Source: Streptococcaceae bacterium (GTDB taxonomy: Bacteria; Bacillota; Bacilli; Lactobacillales; Streptococcaceae). Taken from it: a DNA stretch of 12,981 nt. Below, piece by piece: positions 1-6,757 of the stretch. The notes beneath the pieces were generated by a model. That model was not told where the DNA came from, searched no databases, and saw only the letters and a program-made list of their open reading frames with translations. The stretch's first letter is position 1. Each line of letters opens with the position of its first letter. The stretch spans positions 1 to 12,981 of the forward strand of contig JAITHN010000192.1 in NCBI GenBank assembly GCA_031279745.1, written 5' to 3'. The position numbers and the translations under genes are program-made.

Positions 1-60
1 TTCTTTTTTCTCATTTTAGCATTTTATAGAAAGTATATAAAGTAAAGCGATAGGTTTCTT

Positions 61-89
61 TTGTCGCTAAGTTTCAAAAATGTTAAAAT
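61..89 (+). promoter_or_regulatory. Predicted sigma-A promoter for the 116-2719 cluster
   Basis: A -35-like TTGTCG at 61-66 is followed after 17 bases by a -10 TAAAAT at 84-89, with an upstream TG (81-82) giving an extended -10. It lies 26 bases before the first start codon. The -10 with its TG is strong and the -35 matches the consensus at four of six positions. No operator could be recognised around it. Confidence 0.6.
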
Positions 90-115
90 AATAGTATTCG
101 AATGGGAGGTAGATT

Positions 116-409
116 ATGGTTCCATTTATCATTTATTGGATTGCACTTTTAGTAGGTGTAGCTTGGATATTCTTTTCGATTTTCGAATTTATTTTTTACA
201 TGGTAAAGAAAGAAAATGGGAATCTATGGTTTATTGCGCCTTTAAACTTCATCTGTTTATTGGTATTGCTCGTCATTGTCCTTCTATATAGAGGCAATGA
301 TGGTTTCGGCATAGATCAATACACAAGTTTGTATCTGATTGAGATTGTTATGCTGATTGTCTTGACGGTGGCGGATATAATCTTTGGAAAAACAAGAAAA
401 GTGGCATAG
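116..409 (+). CDS. Small three-pass membrane protein, unknown function
   Basis: This is a 97-residue, very hydrophobic protein that I do not recognise as a named family. Three membrane segments can be seen, at about residues 2-29, 36-59 and 69-92, with a charged loop (KKENGN) after the first and a basic tail (KTRK). The ATG is well supported by GGGAGGT at 104-110, five bases upstream, and by a promoter just before it. Its stop codon ends one base before the likely ATG of the TMEM175-like gene, so the two are almost certainly co-transcribed and perhaps translationally coupled. A role together with the channel-like protein is inferred only from this linkage. Confidence 0.72.
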   Translation: MVPFIIYWIALLVGVAWIFFSIFEFIFYMVKKENGNLWFIAPLNFICLLVLLVIVLLYRGNDGFGIDQYTSLYLIEIVMLIVLTVADIIFGKTRKVA

Positions 410-410
410 T

Positions 411-1016
411 ATGTATAGGCTTTTGACGAAAAATAGGTTGGAATCTTTTACGGATGGAGTGATTGCAATCGTGCTAACCGTCCTTATTTTCAATGTGAAA
501 TTCCCAAACAACCCGAGTTTTTCTGGAGCTTTGCAGGTTGGTAACCTTCTTCTCGCTTACATGGTTACATTTATTTTTATTGCGGCAATTTGGGTGAATC
601 ATCACCAAGTTTTTGCTCGAGCAAAGAAGATTAACATTCAAGTCATCTGGGCGAATCTCTTTTGGCTGTTCTGGGTTACGTTATGCCCCAGTGTAACGCT
701 CTGGGTAGGGAAATACCCCATGGAAGTAGTTCCAGGAGTATGCTATGCACTTGTTTATTTCATGTGGAGTGTGAGTTTTTCTATACTCACCAATGTATTG
801 GGTCAAGCAAATTCAGAGGATAAAACATTTAAGATCGGGGTCCTTCAAGACAAACGATCGAGGATTTCGATTTTTTTAAGCGTGATTGCTGTGGTAGCTG
901 TCCCATTCTTTCCACCTATTGCGGTGGGGATTCGGTTCATCATTAGCGCGCTTTGGATTTTTTCTCCGATATCCAGGAATCATATAAAAAGAGGAGGTGC
1001 ATCTATTGATCATTGA
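411..1016 (+). CDS. TMEM175 / DUF1211 family membrane protein (putative potassium channel)
   Basis: The 201-residue protein has six predicted membrane segments, at about residues 13-31, 45-68, 78-98, 107-130, 152-172 and 173-186. At the start of the first lies the family signature R-x-x-S-F-T-D-G (Arg9, Ser12-Gly16), followed by AIVLTVLIF, the segment that lines the pore in bacterial TMEM175 channels. The WVNHH motif at 61-65 in the second segment is also typical. Characterised bacterial TMEM175 proteins are small tetrameric potassium-conducting channels; conduction here is an inference from family. I chose ATG 411, one base after the previous stop, because the signature begins nine residues later. 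A TTG at 384 would extend the frame by nine codons into the upstream gene with no better ribosome site. The end overlaps the Mga-like gene. Confidence 0.82.
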   Translation: MYRLLTKNRLESFTDGVIAIVLTVLIFNVKFPNNPSFSGALQVGNLLLAYMVTFIFIAAIWVNHHQVFARAKKINIQVIWANLFWLFWVTLCPSVTLWVGKYPMEVVPGVCYALVYFMWSVSFSILTNVLGQANSEDKTFKIGVLQDKRSRISIFLSVIAVVAVPFFPPIAVGIRFIISALWIFSPISRNHIKRGGASIDH

Positions 1017-2514
1017 TCAATGTTTATTTACAGATCAAGAATTAATTCGATTAGAGATCTACACATCTCTGTCTCTTTTTGGTCCTGGAGTGATTCGAAT
1101 TGAAAAATTGCTTTCAAAACATTTGATGACGTATCATCAAGTTGTAAAAATTGTGAACACGATTGAAGAGGAAGTAGAATCTTACTTCAACGACGAGAAT
1201 TTGCTCAAATTGAAAAATGGACGGGTGAATATTTCAGAGAAATTTCCAAGTGTTGATATTTATCGGCAGATTCTTTGTGACTCCTCAATGGTTTATAAGC
1301 TGATTTTGCGAGCATTTAACGAAACACAAGCAGGATTAGATGACTTTGCCGAAGAGACGGGCTATTCAAAAAGCACGATTCTTCGAAAGACGAAACAAAT
1401 GCGTAAGTTCTTAGAAGAGAATAACCTTGAAATACAGTGGAATCCAATTAAGATTACTGGAAAAGAAGCTCAAATTAATCATTTTTATTCCAATTTATTC
1501 TGGTTGATTCATCATGGAATTCCGCCTTTTGAGGCGGAGATGACGCGAGTTGCTGTTGAAAAAGAGTTAATGAAACCCCATTATGAATTATTGTTTCCCA
1601 ATTCTTCCCTAAATGCAAAACGACTCGAAACGTTCGTCTTTGTAACTGGAGTGAGGAAGAAGAAAGGCAAGTTCCCCCATCCCTCAGATGCATGGGAAAA
1701 CTTTTATGAAAGTTTCGAGAAAAAGTTATTCAGTAAGGTAGATGAATATACGAAGAAACAATTGAACGAAGTTCCACGGGCGGATTTAGCGTATTGGTTA
1801 TTTACATCCTTTTTATTCGAGAGTAACGAATTCCTACATGAAGGAGCTTTTTATGAGGTAGAAAAGGAATTACTATTAGAGGACACACCTCTCATCCAAG
1901 TACAAGTGGCGAAAAAATTTTTTGCCTATCTGCAAGAAAGAAAATTATTCTCGATTTTTTCGAAAGAAAGTGCGGCATTTTTATTCCATAGAATTGTCTC
2001 AACGTTCATTGGAGCGAGTTATATAAAAGGTCGAGCGATAAGGCTGTCAGATTTTGTTGGGGCTGAAAATGAAAACAAGCATTTTACAGGACTTGTAGAG
2101 GGACTGTTAAGATCTTATTACATAGACCATCTTTTGCCGATAAAAGAGTTGAGCACTTTTATTTCAGAAGAATTATTTGTACAGTACATTAGTAAACTCA
2201 TCTATCTGTTTTATGTTCGAGAGAAAAAAATTAACATCGTGCTGAAGGTTGGCGTGTATGGAGAAACCGAACAGATAAGCTTTATCAACCTGTTCAATAT
2301 CTTTAATCGAATCGAAATTCTTCAGTTTGAAGATTTAAAAGTAGATGAAGCAGAAACCTATGACTTTATCATTTCAACAGATTCCAAAATATTATTGGAT
2401 TATCCTGATATTCATAGTATGCATTGGGAGTTAGGGTACAAAAAGGATGAAATGCTTTTGTTGTTCGAACGGTTAATTTCACTTTATGGAGAGAAGAGTA
2501 TGGACTATGAGTGA
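1006..2514 (+). CDS. Mga-like transcription regulator (HTH_Mga, PRD-like and EIIB-like domains)
   Basis: This 502-residue protein has the architecture of the Mga/AtxA group of PTS-sensing regulators in Firmicutes. A first winged-helix segment lies at about 10-60. A second helix-turn-helix lies at about 85-150, with a recognition-helix region GYSKSTILRKTKQM at 119-132. A helical PRD-like middle follows at about 155-385, and an alpha/beta EIIB-like C-terminal domain at about 405-495 contains VGVYGETEQISF. Such proteins are normally cytoplasmic DNA-binding activators modulated by histidine phosphorylation. I favour the TTG at 1006 because AGGAGG (992-997) lies eight bases before it. The GTG at 997 overlaps that ribosome site and cannot use it. 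The start overlaps the TMEM175-like stop by 11 bases, so the two are translationally coupled. No PTS or surface-protein gene is adjacent, so its target is unknown. Autoregulation of this cluster is a guess. Confidence 0.82.
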   Translation: MIIDQCLFTDQELIRLEIYTSLSLFGPGVIRIEKLLSKHLMTYHQVVKIVNTIEEEVESYFNDENLLKLKNGRVNISEKFPSVDIYRQILCDSSMVYKLILRAFNETQAGLDDFAEETGYSKSTILRKTKQMRKFLEENNLEIQWNPIKITGKEAQINHFYSNLFWLIHHGIPPFEAEMTRVAVEKELMKPHYELLFPNSSLNAKRLETFVFVTGVRKKKGKFPHPSDAWENFYESFEKKLFSKVDEYTKKQLNEVPRADLAYWLFTSFLFESNEFLHEGAFYEVEKELLLEDTPLIQVQVAKKFFAYLQERKLFSIFSKESAAFLFHRIVSTFIGASYIKGRAIRLSDFVGAENENKHFTGLVEGLLRSYYIDHLLPIKELSTFISEELFVQYISKLIYLFYVREKKINIVLKVGVYGETEQISFINLFNIFNRIEILQFEDLKVDEAETYDFIISTDSKILLDYPDIHSMHWELGYKKDEMLLLFERLISLYGEKSMDYE

Positions 2515-2719
2515 AGAAATCAATAGCTTTATATGGATGATAGTGGGGTTAATGCTTGCTTGTACGAGTCTTTCTCTATTGATGGATAGGTTTAGAAATT
2601 ATAAACGCGGCTTAGAAGTTGAGCGCCAAATCCAAATTTTAGAAAATGCAAGAGAGTTGAACTTGGTTGTGGAAACGAAAAAAAATATTTTTGAGAAGCA
2701 AGAAAATACTGAGAAGTAA
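2507..2719 (+). CDS. Small single-pass membrane protein, unknown function
   Basis: The 70-residue protein has one membrane helix near the N-terminus (about residues 7-27, following MSEEINS) and a charged, probably coiled-coil cytoplasmic tail (about 28-70) rich in Glu, Lys and Arg. I do not recognise a family. ATG 2507 overlaps the end of the Mga-like gene (ATGAGTGA), which suggests translational coupling; a GAAGAG lies about eight bases upstream. An in-frame ATG at 2486 would add seven residues but has no clear ribosome site. It is the last gene of the four-gene cluster and is followed at once by a strong terminator. Single-pass small proteins beside regulators can act as membrane tethers or sensors, but nothing here shows that directly. 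Confidence 0.6.
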   Translation: MSEEINSFIWMIVGLMLACTSLSLLMDRFRNYKRGLEVERQIQILENARELNLVVETKKNIFEKQENTEK

Positions 2720-2720
2720 G

Positions 2721-2752
2721 AAAACGCATGATGTTAGTCATCATGCGTTTTT
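2721..2752. terminator. Bidirectional rho-independent terminator between convergent genes
   Basis: A perfect 13-bp stem (2721-2733 with 2739-2751; core ACGCATGATG / CATCATGCGT) with a TTAGT loop is flanked by an A-run on the left and a T-run on the right, so it can stop transcription from either side. It follows the 2507-2719 gene directly. Its right arm contains the stop codon (2741-2743) of the opposing minus-strand gene. Confidence 0.9.
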
Positions 2753-3241
2753 GGTTGCTGTAAATTGTTGGGCTTCGGCTTCGAGAATTTCGTCAAAGCG
2801 AATGGCTTGTGTATCGGTCATTCCTTCGGGTCTCTCGATTTTAACGAAATCATAATGGTCGACTTCAATGCTCGTAATTTTCTCAGGAAGATTGTGGTAT
2901 CTCCTCCAAGTATGTTTACGTTGGAACTGCCACGTTTTCTTTGCAATCGCAATCACCAGTCTTGAAAGAATAAATCCAATCACGACACTTGCGGCTAATA
3001 AGCTTGCGAGAATAAAGGCGGACTGAATGACTTGCTGGTTGAGCTTTTCCGTGAGGATTTGGTAAAGGGTAAACATGGTTAAAACCATAAATATCCCTCC
3101 CAATCCGTAAAAGGAAAAGAAGAGCAAGTCTTCCTGTTCAATTTTCAATCGGACGGTTTCTTGAGATTGAAGGATTTCGAATTGTTTATTTTCAATATGT
3201 TTTTCTATATGCAAATCATCAATTTGTTGAGCTGTATTCAT
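2741..3241 (-). CDS. Two-pass membrane protein, unknown function
   Basis: This 166-residue protein is not one I recognise. It has a polar N-terminal part (about 1-38), two adjacent membrane helices (about 40-63 and 72-100), a basic stretch after the second (KKTWQFQRKHTWRR, 101-114), and a soluble acidic C-terminal part including SIEVDHYDFVKIERPEG at 124-140. I chose the ATG at 3241 because the minus strand carries AGAGGA nine bases upstream (complement of 3251-3256). In-frame ATGs at 3250, 3271 and 3274 would place that ribosome site on top of or inside the coding region. The gene converges with the upstream cluster, shares its terminator, and is divergent from the U32 genes across a gap of 286 bases. 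No convincing promoter was found; a TAGAAT-like -10 without a matching -35 lies upstream. Confidence 0.66.
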   Translation of the reverse strand: MNTAQQIDDLHIEKHIENKQFEILQSQETVRLKIEQEDLLFFSFYGLGGIFMVLTMFTLYQILTEKLNQQVIQSAFILASLLAASVVIGFILSRLVIAIAKKTWQFQRKHTWRRYHNLPEKITSIEVDHYDFVKIERPEGMTDTQAIRFDEILEAEAQQFTATKNA

Positions 3242-3362
3242 TTTTATCATTCCTCTTCGGACTGTATTCATCAATAAGATTCAAATATCTTTATCATTCT
3301 AGCATTCAAAATAGAGAAAGAAAGAGGTTTATCATTAAATGAATGTTACAGAAATGTTTCAT

Positions 3363-3422
3363 TGTGAAGCAGCTTGTTCTATCAACGATTAGGCAAGCTG
3401 CCCATGCGCAATTTTTTTCACA
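3363..3422 (+). other. Possible structured RNA element in the divergent intergenic region
   Basis: An 8-bp perfect inverted repeat (GCAGCTTG at 3369-3376, CAAGCTGC at 3394-3401) encloses a 17-base loop. It is followed ten bases later by seven T residues (3412-3418). An outer 6-bp complement, TGTGAA (3363-3368) with TTCACA (3417-3422), could close the whole structure. It could be a poorly spaced terminator or a small cis-acting RNA. It matches no riboswitch or T-box signature I know. It sits upstream of the predicted promoter of the U32 genes, so a leader role for them would need an additional promoter farther left. Confidence 0.3.
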
Positions 3423-3490
3423 GACTAACCACGTTAAGAAATTAAAAAATAACTAAATATTAAAAGTCGCAAATTTTTTTTAAAAAAATG

Positions 3491-3499
3491 TGATAAAAT
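3491..3499 (+). promoter_or_regulatory. Predicted extended -10 promoter for the U32 genes
   Basis: TG (3491-3492) plus one base precedes TAAAAT (3494-3499), giving a good extended -10 element 28 bases before the ATG at 3528. No convincing -35 hexamer lies at the usual distance; the region there is an A/T tract (about 3471-3487), which can act as an UP-like or curved element. Confidence 0.5.
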
Positions 3500-3527
3500 A
3501 GGAAAAGTTTTTAAAAGGATGGGAATT

Positions 3528-4451
3528 ATGTTTAAACTAACAGCAACAGCAGAGAGTGTGCAACAAGCGAGAATGTTAATGGAAGCTGGAGTAGACCGCA
3601 TTGTCATAGGTGAAAAAGAGTATGGACTTAGACTTCCCCATGCGTTTTCAAGAGAAGAAATCAAGCAACTTTCAAACGAAGCGCACTTGGCAAGTAAAGA
3701 GTTGGTTGTAAACGTTGCAGCAATCATGCATCCACAAAAGATGCGAGGCATCCAATCGTATTTAGCATTTCTTCAAGATTCTCAGGTTGATTTTATAGTG
3801 GTTGGAGATACTGGGTTGATCCATGTCTTGACTCGTGATGATGCATTCAATCTGCCATTCATCTATGATGCGAGTACGCTTGTGACCAATTCCCGTCAGA
3901 TTAATTTCTGGGGGAAGGTTGGAGCAAAAGAGGCAGTGCTTGCACGTGAGGTTCCTTTCGAAGAGATGAAAGCGATGCAAGGGAAACTCGCGATTCCAGT
4001 TGAAGTTCTTGTATATGGAGCAACGGCGATTCATCAATCTAAGCGGCCACTTCTTCAAAATTATTATAATTTCATTGAGAAGGAAGAGCAAAAAGGGAAA
4101 GACCGTGGTCTCTTTCTAAGAGAACCGAAAGAGAAAGATACGCATTACTCCATCTATGAAGATGAGCATGGGACGCATATTTTTGCCAATAACGACATTA
4201 ATTTGATGATGCAGTTAAACAATCTGGCAGATGCTGGCTACACCCATTGGAACTTAGATGGGATATTTACTCCTGGCGAGAATTTTGTAGAAATCGCAAA
4301 ATTGTTTGTAGAAGCAAGGGATTTGATAAAGGCAGGAACATTTGACCATGGGAAATCTAGCCTGCTTGATAGCAAGATTAGAACCCTTCACCCGTCAACC
4401 AGAGGAATCGATGAAGGATTCTTCCGATTGGATCCGAAAAGCATAGTATAG
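3528..4451 (+). CDS. U32 family protein, small subunit; YrrN/TrhP1-like tRNA hydroxylation protein
   Basis: The 307-residue protein is the short member of the paired U32 family (about 300 residues, no C-terminal extension). In B. subtilis the corresponding pair YrrN/YrrO (TrhP1/TrhP2) takes part in prephenate-dependent 5-hydroxylation of the wobble uridine of tRNAs; older annotation calls these collagenase-like peptidases. A TIM-barrel-like N-terminus starts with FKLTATAESVQQARML. The region matching the U32 signature reads VLVYGATAIHQSKRPLL (160-176), where the cysteines of the canonical signature are absent. The whole protein contains no cysteine, so any iron-sulphur site must come from the partner. 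ATG 3528 is chosen because AAGGA (3514-3518) is nine bases upstream and the family starts here; the ATG at 3519 has no ribosome site. The next gene's ribosome site overlaps its stop codon. Confidence 0.85.
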   Translation: MFKLTATAESVQQARMLMEAGVDRIVIGEKEYGLRLPHAFSREEIKQLSNEAHLASKELVVNVAAIMHPQKMRGIQSYLAFLQDSQVDFIVVGDTGLIHVLTRDDAFNLPFIYDASTLVTNSRQINFWGKVGAKEAVLAREVPFEEMKAMQGKLAIPVEVLVYGATAIHQSKRPLLQNYYNFIEKEEQKGKDRGLFLREPKEKDTHYSIYEDEHGTHIFANNDINLMMQLNNLADAGYTHWNLDGIFTPGENFVEIAKLFVEARDLIKAGTFDHGKSSLLDSKIRTLHPSTRGIDEGFFRLDPKSIV

Positions 4452-4459
4452 GAGGCATT

Positions 4460-4705
4460 ATGGATAAAGAAATAGTTGTTGAAAGAATCAGCCAAGCGCT
4501 ATCTATTCTCTGGGCAATTGCTGTGGTTGCCTACATTTTTACTGGAAACGAAAGTTTTCATCAGTTGAGGACATCCATCTTTCCTTTTACAGTTTTTGCT
4601 TTAGGTTTAAGTCACTATTATAAAAAAGGGATGGATAAATTTTCAAAATTATTGATGATTGCAGGAGCGGGATTATTCTTTTTTATGATTTTGGGGATTC
4701 TTTAG
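4460..4705 (+). CDS. Small membrane protein between the two U32 genes, unknown function
   Basis: The 81-residue protein has an acidic/basic N-terminus (MDKEIVVERISQ), three hydrophobic segments (about 10-28, 39-54 and 63-81) and a short basic loop (HYYKKGMDKFSK, 52-63). I do not recognise a family. The ribosome site AGGAGG (4450-4455) overlaps the stop of the small U32 gene and lies four bases before the ATG, so expression with the U32 pair is very likely. The large U32 gene begins 36 bases after its stop without a visible terminator. Nothing in the sequence links it to tRNA modification. It may simply be an insertion tolerated inside the operon. Confidence 0.65.
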   Translation: MDKEIVVERISQALSILWAIAVVAYIFTGNESFHQLRTSIFPFTVFALGLSHYYKKGMDKFSKLLMIAGAGLFFFMILGIL

Positions 4706-4741
4706 ATTCTATTTCATAAAACGAATTTGATAGGAGAGAAA

Positions 4742-6019
4742 ATGAAAGATTTAAAAAGACCAGAGGTGCTTGCGCCAGCTGGAACATTAGAAAAATTAAA
4801 AGTTGCGATTCGCTACGGAGCAGACGCAGTCTATATTGGTGGCAATGCGTATGGACTTCGGAGTCGTGCTGGAAACTTCTCCTATGAAGAAATGGCAGAA
4901 GGAGTAAGATTTGCCAAGGAATATGATGCAAAAGTTTATGTTGCTGCAAACATGGTCACACATGACGGAGATGAGCAAGGTGCTGGGGAATTTTTCAGAA
5001 AGCTGAGAGATATTGGGATTTCTGCAGTCATCGTAAGTGATCCCGCATTAATTGAGATTGCGATAACTGAAGCTCCAGGACTTCCCGTACATCTTTCTAC
5101 ACAACAATCTGCAACAAATTTTGAAACCTTAGAGTTCTGGAAAAACTACGGTTTGGAGCGCGTTGTTTTGGCAAGAGAAGTCTCCATGGAAGAAGTTGCA
5201 GAAATTCGGAAGAATACAGATATTGAAATCGAAGCCTTTATTCACGGAGCGATGTGTATTTCTTATTCAGGACGATGTACATTGAGCAATCATATGAGTT
5301 TAAGGGACGCCAACCGAGGCGGCTGTTCTCAGAGTTGTCGCTGGAAATACGATCTCTTCGACCTGCCGTTTGGCGAAGAGAGACGATTGGTTCAAGGAGA
5401 AGTTCAAGAAGATTTCTCCATGTCTGCGGTAGATATGAGTATGATTCAACACATTCCAGAATTGATTCAAAACGGCATAGATAGTTTGAAAATCGAAGGG
5501 CGAATGAAGTCGATTCACTACGTATCAACAGTTGCAAATGTTTATAAAGCAGCAGTGGATAGCTATATGGAAGACCCTGAAAACTGGGTTTGTAAACAAG
5601 AGTGGGTAGATGAACTTTGGAAAGTTGCGCAGCGTGAGCTTGCAACAGGATTCTACTATGGAACGCCAAGCGAAAAAGAGCAACTCTTTGGAGCGAGAAG
5701 AAAAATCCCTCAATACAAATTTGTCGGGGAAGTGGTAGAGTATGATGAGGAAACTGAAACAGCGTTGGTTCGCCAAAGAAATGTGATGACGCTTGGAGAT
5801 GAGATAGAGTTTTACGGGCCTGGATTCCATCATTTCAGCACCGTGATCGAGAGCATGAAAGATGAGGGGGGAAATGCGATTGATCGTGCGCCTAATCCGA
5901 TGGAGTTGATCTCTATGAAAGTCCCTGAGAGAGTGAATCCTGGTGAAATGATTCGTAAAAAAGCTGAAGGGCTTATCAACTTATATAAAGAAGATAAAGT
6001 GTTGGTAAAACGCGTATAA
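4742..6019 (+). CDS. U32 family protein, large subunit; YrrO/TrhP2-like tRNA hydroxylation protein
   Basis: The 425-residue protein is the long partner of the U32 pair, related to B. subtilis YrrO (TrhP2) and E. coli YegQ (TrhP), which act in 5-hydroxyuridine formation at tRNA position 34. It opens with RPEVLAPAGTLEKLK, typical of the family. It carries a full match to the U32 signature, from Glu164 through HGAMC (168-172) and SGRC (176-179) to Ser182. Cys172, Cys179, Cys195 and Cys199 (spacing C-x6-C-x15-C-x3-C) form a plausible iron-sulphur site, as known in U32 relatives such as UbiU/UbiV. The RNA-facing part follows with SLKIEGRMKS (248-257), and a beta-rich C-terminal domain covers about 322-425. 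ATG 4742 has AGGAG five bases upstream; a TTG at 4727 is less likely. A perfect terminator follows. Confidence 0.9.
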   Translation: MKDLKRPEVLAPAGTLEKLKVAIRYGADAVYIGGNAYGLRSRAGNFSYEEMAEGVRFAKEYDAKVYVAANMVTHDGDEQGAGEFFRKLRDIGISAVIVSDPALIEIAITEAPGLPVHLSTQQSATNFETLEFWKNYGLERVVLAREVSMEEVAEIRKNTDIEIEAFIHGAMCISYSGRCTLSNHMSLRDANRGGCSQSCRWKYDLFDLPFGEERRLVQGEVQEDFSMSAVDMSMIQHIPELIQNGIDSLKIEGRMKSIHYVSTVANVYKAAVDSYMEDPENWVCKQEWVDELWKVAQRELATGFYYGTPSEKEQLFGARRKIPQYKFVGEVVEYDEETETALVRQRNVMTLGDEIEFYGPGFHHFSTVIESMKDEGGNAIDRAPNPMELISMKVPERVNPGEMIRKKAEGLINLYKEDKVLVKRV

Positions 6020-6023
6020 ACGT

Positions 6024-6051
6024 AAAAAACAAGCGACTTCGCTTGTTTTTT
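6024..6051 (+). terminator. Rho-independent terminator after the U32 operon
   Basis: The stem CAAGCG / CGCTTG (6030-6035 with 6040-6045) has an ACTT loop and is extended by six A:T pairs, leaving a T-run at 6046-6051. It lies five bases after the U32 stop codon and just before the promoter of the tmk operon. The A-run on the left makes it potentially bidirectional. Confidence 0.9.
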
Positions 6052-6057
6052 GAGTTA

Positions 6058-6086
6058 TGGACATCGTCAAAATGTTAAAGTAAAAT
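6058..6086 (+). promoter_or_regulatory. Predicted sigma-A promoter of the tmk-rsmI operon
   Basis: TGGACA at 6058-6063 (five of six matches to TTGACA) and TAAAAT at 6081-6086 (five of six) are separated by exactly 17 bases. The ATG of tmk is 23 bases downstream of the -10, leaving a short leader that contains the AAGGAGG ribosome site at 6099-6105. Confidence 0.75.
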
Positions 6087-6109
6087 AAGAGGATAAGCAA
6101 GGAGGAAGT

Positions 6110-6757
6110 ATGAGCGGTTATTTTATTACAATTGAAGGCCCTGATGGGGCTGGTAAAACAAGTGTGTTAGAAATGGTATTACCCAAATTAAGCGGAATTA
6201 CTTCTAAAGAGATACTGACGACTAGAGAACCTGGTGGAATCCGTATTGCAGAGCAAATTCGTGGAGTGATTTTGGACCGTGGAAACACAGAGATGGATGC
6301 GAGAACAGAAGCATTGCTCTTTGCGGCAAGCCGGAGACAACATCTAGTTGAGAAAGTGATTCCAGCCCTTGTTGCGGATAAGATTGTAATTGCCGACAGG
6401 TTTATCGACTCAAGCCTTGCCTACCAAGGAGAAGGAAGGAAACTAGGGATGGACAACATTGAACAGCTCAATGAATTTGCCACAGAAGGCATTCTCCCAG
6501 ATTTAACCATCTACTTGGATGTGGATAGCGAGACTGGATTGAAAAGAATTCATAATAACCGTGCAGATGAAATCAATCGCCTGGACTTGGATGAAATGAC
6601 ATTTCACCAACGTGTAAGGCATGGTTATTTGAAGCTTGCGGAAGCGCATCCAGAAAGAATCCTAAAAATTGATGCCAAGCAACCTCTAGGGCACGTCGTG
6701 CAAGAAGTGTTTCAAGCATTAAAATACAATATTGAAGAATGGGAGAGAGAAGCATGA
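6110..6757 (+). CDS. tmk: Thymidylate kinase
   Basis: This 215-residue cytoplasmic enzyme phosphorylates dTMP to dTDP with ATP in dTTP synthesis. The P-loop GPDGAGKT is at 10-17, followed by the TREPGG motif (38-43) that contacts substrate. The DRF motif lies at 97-99, with SSLAYQG at 101-107 for thymine recognition, and a LID region around Arg151-Arg157 precedes the C-terminal helices. Length is normal for the family. ATG 6110 is preceded by AAGGAGG with four bases of spacing. It is the first gene of the conserved Firmicutes operon that continues with pstA, holB, ricT, yabA and rsmI. Its stop overlaps the start of pstA (ATGA), so translation is coupled. Confidence 0.97.
   Translation: MSGYFITIEGPDGAGKTSVLEMVLPKLSGITSKEILTTREPGGIRIAEQIRGVILDRGNTEMDARTEALLFAASRRQHLVEKVIPALVADKIVIADRFIDSSLAYQGEGRKLGMDNIEQLNEFATEGILPDLTIYLDVDSETGLKRIHNNRADEINRLDLDEMTFHQRVRHGYLKLAEAHPERILKIDAKQPLGHVVQEVFQALKYNIEEWEREA

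Noticed and set aside
1..60. T-rich run at the left edge as a terminator tail of an upstream gene
   Set aside because: The stem, if any, lies outside the window, so this cannot be supported.
3434..3751. Minus-strand open frame of 105 codons overlapping the start of the small U32 gene
   Set aside because: It is antisense to clear coding sequence, has no ribosome site and no recognisable composition; it is a shadow of the U32 gene.
5238..5669. Minus-strand open frame of 143 codons inside the large U32 gene
   Set aside because: The plus strand encodes the conserved U32 signature here; the antisense frame has no supporting motif or ribosome site.
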